Assembly (NCBI GenBank): GCA_965250025.1
Contig: OZ252283.1
Location: forward strand, 310,001 to 374,000
DNA length: 64,000 nucleotides
DNA from: CBDDLD01 sp965250025
Lineage (GTDB): Bacteria; Bacteroidota; Bacteroidia; Flavobacteriales; Flavobacteriaceae
Reading direction: 5' to 3'
A program made the translations under genes and the position numbers. The notes below the pieces were generated by a model. It was not told the origin of the DNA. It did no database searches and was given only the letters and a program-made list of their open reading frames with translations. This document shows positions 54,370 to 62,450 of this stretch, one piece after another; position 1 is the stretch's first letter; each line of letters begins with the position of its first letter.

Positions 54370-55410
54370 GTGAGTGATAAGAAAAGAGATATAAGGGCTT
54401 TGACTAAAGAGCAATTGCGGACATTTTTTGTAGAAAAAGGTGATAAGGCATTTCGAGGGAATCAAGTCTATGAATGGCTATGGCAGAAATCAGCACATAG
54501 TTTTGAAGATATGACTAATATCTCATTACAAACTCGAAGTATGCTTGAAACGCATTTCGTGATCAACCATATCAAGGTAGATCAGATGCAGCGAAGCGCC
54601 GACGGGACTATAAAAAACGCAGTAAGATTACACGATGATTTGGTGGTGGAATCCGTGTTAATTCCTACAGACACGAGAACAACAGCATGCGTATCCTCTC
54701 AGGTAGGTTGTAGTTTAGATTGTAGATTTTGTGCTACTGCCAGATTGAAACGTATGCGTAATTTAAATCCCGATGAGATATATGATCAGGTGGTTGTTAT
54801 TGATAACGAAAGTCAACTGTATCATAATAGGCCTTTAAGTAATATTGTGTTTATGGGTATGGGAGAACCCCTGATGAACTATAATAACGTCTTGAAGGCT
54901 ATAGATAAGATTACGTCTCCCGAAGGCTTGGGCATGTCTCCTAAGCGTATAACAGTTTCGACATCAGGAGTACCAAAAATGATACGAAAAATGGCAGATG
55001 ATAATGTGAAGTTTAATTTAGCGGTATCCTTACATTCTGCAATAGATGAGGTAAGAACATCCATTATGCCTTTTAATGCTACGTTTCCGTTGAAAGACCT
55101 CAGGGCGGCCTTAGAGTATTGGTATGCGAAAACGAAACGTCGAGTAACTTATGAGTATGTCGTTTGGGATGGCATAAATGATAGAGATGAAGATATTGAA
55201 GCCTTAATACAATTTTGCAAATTTGCACCAAGCAAAGTCAATTTAATAGAATATAATCCTATAGACGAAGGGGAGTTCCAGCAGGCAGGGAGTGAAGTCA
55301 TAGACAAGTATATTAAACGATTAGAAGCCAATCATATTACCGTTACTGTAAGGCGCTCGAGGGGTAAAGATATTGATGCGGCTTGTGGGCAACTCGCTAA
55401 TAAACAATAA
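54370..55410 (+). CDS. rlmN: Dual-specificity 23S rRNA/tRNA adenine-C2 methyltransferase
   Basis: Radical-SAM methylation of A2503 of 23S rRNA and A37 of some tRNAs. The iron-sulfur cluster motif GCSLDCRFC (C-x3-C-x2-C) follows TTACVSSQV, and the methyl-carrying Cys is near the C-terminus in DAACGQL. I place the start at GTG 54370, giving (V/M)SDKKRDIRALTKEQL and 346 residues, the normal size. The longer frame from 54289 would translate through the queA terminator and lies upstream of the predicted transcription start. If the start site is right, the mRNA is leaderless or nearly so. Confidence 0.93.
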   Translation: MSDKKRDIRALTKEQLRTFFVEKGDKAFRGNQVYEWLWQKSAHSFEDMTNISLQTRSMLETHFVINHIKVDQMQRSADGTIKNAVRLHDDLVVESVLIPTDTRTTACVSSQVGCSLDCRFCATARLKRMRNLNPDEIYDQVVVIDNESQLYHNRPLSNIVFMGMGEPLMNYNNVLKAIDKITSPEGLGMSPKRITVSTSGVPKMIRKMADDNVKFNLAVSLHSAIDEVRTSIMPFNATFPLKDLRAALEYWYAKTKRRVTYEYVVWDGINDRDEDIEALIQFCKFAPSKVNLIEYNPIDEGEFQQAGSEVIDKYIKRLEANHITVTVRRSRGKDIDAACGQLANKQ

Positions 55411-55430
55411 TGATTTTAATATAAATAAAA

Positions 55431-55457
55431 AAAGAGCAACATCATGTTGCTCTTTTT
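55431..55457. terminator. Bidirectional terminator
   Basis: AAAGAGCAAC (55431-55440) / GTTGCTCTTT (55446-55455), loop ATCAT, flanked by A- and T-runs. It lies between convergent rlmN and the type IX cargo gene. Confidence 0.9.
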
Positions 55458-55477
55458 TTATTTAAGAGAATCAAAAG

Positions 55478-57106
55478 TTAATTTTTGACAAACTTGAATG
55501 TTTTTGAGTTGCCACCAATTGAAACTTTGGCAATATAAACACCGTCATTTAAAGACGCTATATTGACAGTTTCTGAAACTTTAGATAAGCCTTTGGTATT
55601 GACATTTTGCCCAAGGATATTATAAATTTCAATGTTTTCTAATGGTAAATTAGAAGAGTTCATTTTTAACTCTTTTGTAGCTTTATTGTAACTGTGTGTA
55701 AACGTATTAGATTCAAATTCACTTACGCTCAACACTTCGTCAACACTTACATTGAAAACTAATAAAATACCACTATTTGCTGCTGCTGATGTTGCATGTA
55801 TAGCTAAATAGAAATCGCCATCACTAGTTGGAGTATATTCCACGTTATCCGTGTAAGCGTTAGGGACAAGATCAGTTAATCCCGCTCCATTTTGCGTAAT
55901 ATTGTCAAAAGTTCCTAAAACAGTTTGAGAGGTTGCTGCCGATGAAGGGCTATCTAAAACGACCAATTCAAACGATTCGTTAGCACTTGGTGCTGGATTA
56001 TTAAATGCATTATAAAGTACGGTAAAAGTGTATGTAGCGTTGGCTGTTCCATTAATAACCGGTAAGAATAACCAGTCATCTTTAGCAACATTAGCTGCTT
56101 GAGGGAAAATTACAGCAACAGGATCGTTAACGGTATCGCCATTAAAATCATTCCCTGTGTTTCTTACCCAAGTGGTATTATCTGTATTTCCATCTTCTAC
56201 ACTGTAACAAGATGCATAAGCATTTCCATTTGCAAAATTATCTGAAAATGGTAAAGCATAACCTGCAGTACAATCAAAGCCAGATAAGAAAGCAACAGGG
56301 CCAACCCATTCACTATCTCCATTTCCACCGCCACAGTTAGTTCTTATATAAAACTCATAAGGCGTATCTGCGGTTAATCCGGGAAAAGTATAAGTGGTAG
56401 TAGTAAGGTTAGTTACAGGAGTTCCTGAACCTTGAGTGAAACCTTCAGCTCCCCATTCTATTTCCCAAGTTGGAGTACCTGTATTTGGATCTGTCCAGCT
56501 GAATTCAAAAGTAGTGGCTGTAATGTCTCCTGCAGTAAATCCACCAGGAGTACTACAACTAGGCGCTTCATCAACAGTAATATCATCTAGTGTTGCTCCT
56601 GCACCATCTTGGCCAGTATAATTGAACTCTAATTGTATCATATCACCAGCATAAGCAGATAGATCCAATTCTATTTCAAAATACACAAAATTATCATCAT
56701 TGCTGTCAAATTCTGCATTGTCAGTCTCTGTCCAAATTTGAGTAGTATTAAGACCCTCAATTACAGAAACAGTAATGTCATAATTGTCATTTGGGTTTAC
56801 AGACCAGAAGTAACTCATGTTTATGTTAAAAATCACCCTTGGATTTGTGGCGCCGGTAAGATCTATCATAGGAGTAACAAGAGATTCATCTTGATTGCCT
56901 AACAATGCATCGTATGCTATAGTAGCGCCAGCTGTACCACCAACACCTAAGTCTGGAGTAGCTTCCCATGTTTCGTTAGTATTAACTTGATTTAGTGTCC
57001 AGCCCGCAGGAGGAAATACACCGCCCTCAAAATCTTCAGTAAAATACTGGGCTAGTGCAACATTCGACACTATAAGTGCCATAAATAGCAAAGTAATTTT
57101 TTTCAT
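55478..57106 (-). CDS. Type IX secreted protein with choice-of-anchor J and fibronectin III domains
   Basis: A 542-residue secreted protein. Signal peptide (MKKITLLFMALIVSNVALAQ). A choice-of-anchor J / jelly-roll region (about 21-180: FTEDFEGGVFPPAGW) is followed by a fibronectin III domain (about 185-270: FEFSWTDPNTGTPTWEIEWG) and a second jelly-roll (about 280-455). A C-terminal type-A sorting domain (IEIYNILGQNVNTK ... SKTFKFVKN) follows. Such proteins are attached to or released from the surface. Its C-terminal about 85 residues are nearly the same as those of the next gene. Confidence 0.88.
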   Translation of the reverse strand: MKKITLLFMALIVSNVALAQYFTEDFEGGVFPPAGWTLNQVNTNETWEATPDLGVGGTAGATIAYDALLGNQDESLVTPMIDLTGATNPRVIFNINMSYFWSVNPNDNYDITVSVIEGLNTTQIWTETDNAEFDSNDDNFVYFEIELDLSAYAGDMIQLEFNYTGQDGAGATLDDITVDEAPSCSTPGGFTAGDITATTFEFSWTDPNTGTPTWEIEWGAEGFTQGSGTPVTNLTTTTYTFPGLTADTPYEFYIRTNCGGGNGDSEWVGPVAFLSGFDCTAGYALPFSDNFANGNAYASCYSVEDGNTDNTTWVRNTGNDFNGDTVNDPVAVIFPQAANVAKDDWLFLPVINGTANATYTFTVLYNAFNNPAPSANESFELVVLDSPSSAATSQTVLGTFDNITQNGAGLTDLVPNAYTDNVEYTPTSDGDFYLAIHATSAAANSGILLVFNVSVDEVLSVSEFESNTFTHSYNKATKELKMNSSNLPLENIEIYNILGQNVNTKGLSKVSETVNIASLNDGVYIAKVSIGGNSKTFKFVKN

Positions 57107-57348
57107 AAAAAATGGATTTTTTGATTAATTCGCCCTAAATATAGGTAAAAAAAGACTACAAAGGTGTTAATGTTGTATTCTCTTTTTTAGAATATCTTAA
57201 GGGTTGATGATCTTAATAATATATTGAAACAATATAGATGTAGGGTTTTAGTGATGTTTCCTAAGAAGATATTGATTACAACAGTAGAATTGTAATTGAT
57301 AATAGATTGTAAACCAATTTATGAGAAATGGATAGTGCTATTAATAAA

Positions 57349-57373
57349 AAAGAGCAGCAATTTGCTACTCTTT
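57349..57373 (-). terminator. Terminator of the upstream type IX cargo gene
   Basis: Arms 57362-57373 and 57349-57360 pair fully in the minus transcript with one U-G; in plus-strand RNA this becomes a mismatch. T-rich DNA follows on the minus strand. The rest of the 291-bp gap 57107-57397 has no gene. Confidence 0.75.
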
Positions 57374-57397
57374 TTATTATTTCTAAAGAACCAAAAT

Positions 57398-58642
57398 CTA
57401 ATTCTTAACAAACTTAAAGGTCTTAGAATTGATACCACTTGAAACTTTAGCAATGTAAACACCATCTCTTAAGGGCGAAACATTGATAGTTTCTGAAGAT
57501 TTAGATAGTGTTTTGGTATTTACATTTTGACCAAGGATGTTGTAGATCTCAATATTTTCCATAGGAGAATTTGAGGATTCTATGTTCAACATTTTAGTAG
57601 CTTTATCATAATAATGGGATAATGTATTGGATTCAAATTCATCGACACTGAGCGTAACATTAACTTGAATGTTGTCAATATTCAAAGCAAACTGATCAGT
57701 AACCCCATGATGTCTAAACGCTACATACGCCATTTGTCCGGCAAGGCTACTAATGTCCAAAGTTCTACTAACAAATACACCAGCTCCACCATTTTGTCCT
57801 ACAACTTCATTAAAATTAATGCCGCTAGCTAAAAAATCAGTAGTTTGATCTCCACTTGCTGCGTATGCTGTATAATTTTCATCAGCAAAGTCTGCATCGA
57901 TACCTCTGGCATCCCAGGTTAATTCTATAACATCTCCAGCACTGTATGGTGTTAAATCCAAAGCCGTAGAAATAACCCAGTTATCTGGCGTTAGTGCATT
58001 CGTAGCTGCTGTCCAAGAAGAAGAGACCAAAGTAGGATCACCATCAGGCATCATATTATTGTCTAGATCATAATCGACAACACCCCAACCTAGTCCATCA
58101 CCATCACTATCTATGGTTCCCCAGCACACCAATAATGTGTTTGGGTCAGTGAAGTCATCAGTGAAGGGTAGAGAGCCATCTTGACATGTTACAGGGGCTA
58201 CGGTAAGCTCAAAATCAAAACCATTGTTCTCCCAACGATCGTCAAAAGCAAAATAGTAGGTTTCTCCCGAAAGCGCCCCGAAAGATACTGTAGATAAGAA
58301 AACAGAAGCACTGACGTCATCAGCACCAGCAACGCAGGTAAGTGCACCACATGTACCAGAGTATACATGAACCCTAGTATCTCTTCCAAGATTAGCAGGA
58401 AGATCAGTAGTAACAGTAATTGCTGCGTCTTCGGTAGCAGTAAACGAAAACCACTCGCCAGCAGTTCTCATATCGGGGTCTTCAGCATTAGGTGCACATT
58501 CCGGAACAGGGACTTCGGTGCCATCAACAACTGCTACAGTAGTTGTACCCGCGGTAACGGCAAGAGCTGTTGCGCAGGTGTCTTGAGCATTTGCCCAATA
58601 AAAAGAAATAATTGTAAATAATAACAAGGTAATTTTTTTCAT
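57398..58642 (-). CDS. Type IX secreted protein, paralogue of the neighbouring gene
   Basis: A 414-residue secreted protein with a signal peptide (ending YWANAQ). An N-terminal beta-sandwich (about 20-150: FSFTATEDAAITVTTDL, VYSGTCG) is followed by a jelly-roll (about 155-330: LPFTDDFTDPNTLLVCWG) and a type-A sorting domain (IEIYNILGQNVNTK). The last 85 residues match the 55478-57106 protein at most positions. The signal peptides (MKKITLL) and the promoter-proximal DNA are also similar, so the pair arose by duplication with divergence of the central domains. Confidence 0.86.
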   Translation of the reverse strand: MKKITLLLFTIISFYWANAQDTCATALAVTAGTTTVAVVDGTEVPVPECAPNAEDPDMRTAGEWFSFTATEDAAITVTTDLPANLGRDTRVHVYSGTCGALTCVAGADDVSASVFLSTVSFGALSGETYYFAFDDRWENNGFDFELTVAPVTCQDGSLPFTDDFTDPNTLLVCWGTIDSDGDGLGWGVVDYDLDNNMMPDGDPTLVSSSWTAATNALTPDNWVISTALDLTPYSAGDVIELTWDARGIDADFADENYTAYAASGDQTTDFLASGINFNEVVGQNGGAGVFVSRTLDISSLAGQMAYVAFRHHGVTDQFALNIDNIQVNVTLSVDEFESNTLSHYYDKATKMLNIESSNSPMENIEIYNILGQNVNTKTLSKSSETINVSPLRDGVYIAKVSSGINSKTFKFVKN

Positions 58643-58752
58643 AACGATTGATTTTTAATAGATTAATCTCAATTAAGATAAGGAAAAAAAGGTTGGAAAA
58701 GTGTTAAAGCACTAATATTTAGGATTAAAGGATTTAAAAGCCAGTTTATTAT

Positions 58753-58760
58753 TAATTTTG
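58753..58760 (+). promoter_or_regulatory. Promoter -7 box of the polyprenyl synthetase gene
   Basis: TAATTTTG, an exact TAnnTTTG, 3 bp upstream of the first in-frame ATG (58763). The transcription start would fall at about 58766, downstream of that ATG. Confidence 0.55.
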
Positions 58761-58780
58761 CAATGCTTTTAAAATATATT

Positions 58781-59758
58781 GTGAAAATTACAGAACAAAT
58801 AAAGCAGCCTATTGCTTATGAGATGGAACTCTTTGAACAAAAGTTCCAATTGTCAATGTCCAGTAAGGTCGCATTACTAAACAGAATTACGCATTACATT
58901 GTGAATAGAAAAGGAAAACAAATGCGTCCTATGTTTGTATTTCTGGTTGCAAAAATGCTCAATAACGGCCGTGTGAGTGACCGGACATATAGGGGAGCCT
59001 CAGTGATTGAGCTAATTCATACAGCCACTTTAGTTCATGATGATGTTGTAGATGATAGCAACCGGCGTAGAGGGTTCTTTTCGATCAATGCGCTTTGGAA
59101 AAACAAAATAGCTGTTTTGGTAGGCGATTACCTGTTGTCTAAAGGACTGTTATTATCTATAGACAATAACGACTTTGACCTTCTGAAGATTATTTCTGTA
59201 GCCGTTCGCGAAATGAGCGAAGGCGAATTACTTCAGATCGAAAAAGCTAGAAAATTAGACATAACAGAAGCCGTGTATTATGAGATTATTAGGCAGAAAA
59301 CGGCAACCTTGATAGCAGCATGCTGTAGTTTGGGAGCTGCTTCAGTAAAACCAAATTCAGATGAGGTAGACCAAATGCGAAAATTTGGAGAGTTAATTGG
59401 AATGGCTTTTCAAATTAAAGACGACCTTTTTGATTATGGAGAGGAACGTATAGGAAAACCAACAGGAATAGATATCAAAGAGCAAAAAATGACTTTGCCA
59501 CTGATTTATGTATTAAATAATTGTAGCAAAAAAGAAAAGAATTGGTTGATTAACTCCATAAAGAATCATAATAAGGATAAAAAACGAGTTAAAGAAGTCA
59601 TAGCATTCGTGAAGTCTGAAGGAGGTTTAGATTATGCGGTACAGAAAATGAAAAAGTTTCAGGAAGAAGCCATAGATATACTTAATGCATACCCCGAATC
59701 AGAATTTAAAGCTTCTTTGGTATTGATGGTTAATTATGTAATAGAAAGAAAAAAGTAA
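58781..59758 (+). CDS. Polyprenyl diphosphate synthase
   Basis: Trans-isoprenyl chain elongation, most likely making the octaprenyl/heptaprenyl tail of quinones. The first Asp-rich motif is HDDVVDDSNRRRG, the second KDDLFDYG; GKQMRPMFVFLVAKM is the usual N-terminal segment. I place the start at GTG 58781 (325 residues, beginning KITEQIKQPIAYEMELFE) because the ATG at 58763 precedes the predicted transcription start; ATG 58763 would add six residues. The chain length product cannot be told by eye. Confidence 0.9.
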   Translation: MKITEQIKQPIAYEMELFEQKFQLSMSSKVALLNRITHYIVNRKGKQMRPMFVFLVAKMLNNGRVSDRTYRGASVIELIHTATLVHDDVVDDSNRRRGFFSINALWKNKIAVLVGDYLLSKGLLLSIDNNDFDLLKIISVAVREMSEGELLQIEKARKLDITEAVYYEIIRQKTATLIAACCSLGAASVKPNSDEVDQMRKFGELIGMAFQIKDDLFDYGEERIGKPTGIDIKEQKMTLPLIYVLNNCSKKEKNWLINSIKNHNKDKKRVKEVIAFVKSEGGLDYAVQKMKKFQEEAIDILNAYPESEFKASLVLMVNYVIERKK

Positions 59759-59892
59759 TTTTATTGATATGTAATTGTCTGTATGTCAGTGTTTTTTGGT
59801 TAAAAAAAGTTTTTTTAAAAACTTCAGACAACCATTTTCATATTAATTGCGTCTTTATAAATAGAAGAGCAAATAAAGCTATTTAAACCACA

Positions 59893-60459
59893 GTGAAAGT
59901 CATACAACTTCATAATAACGAAAGTAAACTTATACAAAAAGCGATTAAGCAAAACCGAGAAGCGCAGCATGTATTGTATGAGTTATATGCACCAAAAATG
60001 CTAAGTGTATGTCGGTATTATATTAAAGATGTCCATCAGGCTGAAGAAGTAATGCTAAATGGGTTTTTTAAAGTGTTCACTCGTTTAAAGAGTTATAAAG
60101 GCGAAGGAAGTTTTGAAGGTTGGATACGTCGAATTATGGTAAGAGAAGCCATTTCCTTTTTAAGACAACAAAAACATATTGAATTTCCGGCTGAAGAGAT
60201 AATAGATTATAAAAATGATACCACCAATAATATCAATAGCAATATTGAAGTTGCTGAGATACAGCAGCTGATAGATAGTTTGCCGGAAGGTTATAAGATG
60301 GTATTTGTTATGTATGCTATTGAAGGCTATAAACATTATGAAATTGCTGATCTTTTAGGGATTTCGGAAGGTACATCAAAATCACAATTGTTCAAAGCTA
60401 GACAATTGTTACAACAAAAAATAAAGACATTAAATAACACCAGTTATGGCACCAATTAA
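59893..60459 (+). CDS. ECF-type RNA polymerase sigma factor
   Basis: A 188-residue sigma-70 family ECF factor with GTG start at 59893. Region 2 (about 25-95: AEEVMLNGFFKVFTRLKSYKGEGSFEGW, as AEEVMLNGFFKVFTRL and SYKGEGSFEGW) and region 4 (about 125-180: LPEGYKMVFVMYAIEGYKHYEIADLLGIS, as LPEGYKMVFVMYAIEGY and YEIADLLGISEGTSKSQLFKARQLL) are intact. The 3' end overlaps the following membrane-protein gene by 14 bp, the usual sigma/anti-sigma layout. Upstream, a hairpin AAGTTTTT/AAAAACTT may terminate the previous gene. Confidence 0.92.
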   Translation: MKVIQLHNNESKLIQKAIKQNREAQHVLYELYAPKMLSVCRYYIKDVHQAEEVMLNGFFKVFTRLKSYKGEGSFEGWIRRIMVREAISFLRQQKHIEFPAEEIIDYKNDTTNNINSNIEVAEIQQLIDSLPEGYKMVFVMYAIEGYKHYEIADLLGISEGTSKSQLFKARQLLQQKIKTLNNTSYGTN

Positions 60460-61261
60460 GTTTGAAGAAAATATAAAGGATAAACTCGAGCAACGTGTGC
60501 TGACACCGTCTCCAAAGTCCTGGTCAGATTTAGCTGGCCGTTTAGATAAAGAACAGCAAAAGAGTAAGAAACCTGTATTTTGGTGGTTTGGTATTGCAGC
60601 AAGTGTGGCAGCAATAGTTTTCATATCATTATTATATATCAATAACGATCCTTCTGGTTCTATGGAATTGCCGGAAATTGTTAACGAAGAAGTAGACGTA
60701 AAACCACTAGAAGAGAATACGAATACCAAATCGTTAGTAACACAAGAGGAAGGAAGCGAAAAAATTGCTGAAGTTGAAAGACAAGACAGCATGGAAGAAA
60801 CGTCTAAAGTGCCAGCAAAAAACCAAAAGACAGTAAAAGAAGATTCAAAAACCAAGAGTGTATCAAAACAAAATATTCTGAATAACACTGCAGTAGCTTC
60901 AATTAATGAAGCGCAACAAGAGAAGAATGTAGATCAAGTTGAAAATAGCGTCAAATCAGTTATGACAGAAAGTGCTATAGAAGATATTAGAGTAGATGCA
61001 GTGGTGGAGGAAATCAATAAAATTAAATCGCAGAACAATAATACGGTTACTGACCGTCAAATAGATTCGCTACTAAAAATAGCCAATAAAGAATTGTTTA
61101 ATGAACGTTTAGCTAAGGAAAAAACCAATGTCGTAGATGCGGACGCGCTGCTTCAAGACGTTGAAGAAGATTTGGGACAGTCCTTCAGAAGTAAAGTTTA
61201 TGAAGCACTCAAGAATGGCTATAATAAAGTCAAAACTTCGGTAGCCGAACGCAACAACTAA
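60446..61261 (+). CDS. Putative anti-sigma-type single-pass membrane protein
   Basis: A 271-residue protein: an N-terminal cytosolic segment of about 42 residues (FEENIKDKLEQRVLTPSPKSW), one TM helix (about 45-65: WWFGIAASVAAIVFISLLYI) and a long acidic, Lys/Glu-rich, low-complexity periplasmic part with coiled-coil tendency. Translational overlap with the sigma factor gene suggests it binds and holds that factor at the membrane. No zinc-type anti-sigma motif is seen, so this is by context. Confidence 0.7.
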   Translation: MAPIKFEENIKDKLEQRVLTPSPKSWSDLAGRLDKEQQKSKKPVFWWFGIAASVAAIVFISLLYINNDPSGSMELPEIVNEEVDVKPLEENTNTKSLVTQEEGSEKIAEVERQDSMEETSKVPAKNQKTVKEDSKTKSVSKQNILNNTAVASINEAQQEKNVDQVENSVKSVMTESAIEDIRVDAVVEEINKIKSQNNNTVTDRQIDSLLKIANKELFNERLAKEKTNVVDADALLQDVEEDLGQSFRSKVYEALKNGYNKVKTSVAERNN

Positions 61262-61287
61262 ATACAAACATCACAAAACGAACAGTT

Positions 61288-62394
61288 ATGAATACAATTA
61301 CTAAATACTTAGTACCAATACTCCTATGCTTTGTTTTAACGCATATAGATGCACAGGAAAAGTCGAAAGACAGTACAGAAACCAAGGAAAATTCTAATAA
61401 GTTTGAAACACAGAAAAGGAAAGACGGTATCAAAAAACTTAAAGCGCTTAAGTTAAAAGTTGAAGAAGAGGAAAAGGAACTACTAAAAGCAGAAGTAGAA
61501 GCGATTAACAAACGTCAGGATGAAGGTGAAATTACTGCAGAAGAAGCCAATAACTTAAAGAAAGAAGCTGCTAAAAAAAGAGCTTTGAACATCGAAAACC
61601 GATTGGCTATAATAGACAATAAGATAGCTTTACTTAAACGTAACGAAACTGGCTATGATGAAAGGAGAGCTTCAGAAGATGGTTCCTATTTTGAAATAGA
61701 TCCGGGAAATCTGTCAATAGGATTTAATCTTAAGAAGAAAAAGAGAAAGTATGATAGACGTACCACCAGTGACCTCGTATTTGCTATAGGATTTAATAAT
61801 GCGATTATTGAAGGGCAAAGCTTAGATGACTCACCATATAAGATAGGAGGATCTGGTTTCGTTGAGTTAGGATGGGCCTGGAAAACCAGAATATTTGATA
61901 ATACTAATTTCTGGAGAGTGAAGTATGGTGTCTCTTTACAATGGAATAAGTTAAATATTAAGAACAATCAATATTTTGTGCGTAATGGTAGTGAGGTTGC
62001 CCTTCAGGAATTTCCATTAAATCTAGATAAGGCAAAGTTTAGAATGACTAATCTGGTATTTCCGGCACATATAGAGTTTGGACCTTCAAGAAAGATCGAA
62101 CATGACAATTATTTTAGATATTCAACATACAAACGTATAAAAGTTGGTTTGGGAGGCTATGTAGGATTTAATATAGGAACGTTACAAAAACTCAAGTATG
62201 AAGAAGATGGGAGAGATGTAAAAGATAAAAATAAAAGCGGGTTCAATACCTCTGATTTTGTGTATGGATTGAGTGGTTATATTGCATTTGGAGGAACAGC
62301 ATTATATGTGAAGTATGATCTTAACCCCATTTTTAAAGATCAGGAGATTAAACAAAATAATATTTCTGTGGGACTACGTTTTGATATGGATTAG
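61288..62394 (+). CDS. Coiled-coil plus beta-barrel outer membrane protein, unknown
   Basis: A 368-residue exported protein with signal peptide ending HIDAQ. Residues about 35-115 are highly charged and helical (LKALKLKVEEEEKELLKAEVE, as LKALKLKVEEEEK and ELLKAEVEAINK), a coiled coil. From about 150 it has a barrel with aromatic-alternating strands ending SVGLRFDMD. It follows the putative anti-sigma gene by 26 bp in the same operon, so it may be the output or the sensor of the ECF system. The function is unknown. Confidence 0.78.
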   Translation: MNTITKYLVPILLCFVLTHIDAQEKSKDSTETKENSNKFETQKRKDGIKKLKALKLKVEEEEKELLKAEVEAINKRQDEGEITAEEANNLKKEAAKKRALNIENRLAIIDNKIALLKRNETGYDERRASEDGSYFEIDPGNLSIGFNLKKKKRKYDRRTTSDLVFAIGFNNAIIEGQSLDDSPYKIGGSGFVELGWAWKTRIFDNTNFWRVKYGVSLQWNKLNIKNNQYFVRNGSEVALQEFPLNLDKAKFRMTNLVFPAHIEFGPSRKIEHDNYFRYSTYKRIKVGLGGYVGFNIGTLQKLKYEEDGRDVKDKNKSGFNTSDFVYGLSGYIAFGGTALYVKYDLNPIFKDQEIKQNNISVGLRFDMD

Positions 62395-62416
62395 TGCCAT
62401 CAATTTTTGAGTGGAA

Positions 62417-62450
62417 AAGCCTTGATTAGATCTAATCAAGGCTTTTTTTA
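62417..62450. terminator. Bidirectional terminator
   Basis: AAGCCTTGATTA (62417-62428) / TAATCAAGGCTT (62433-62444), loop GATC, followed by T-run. It ends at the M28 peptidase stop. Confidence 0.88.
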
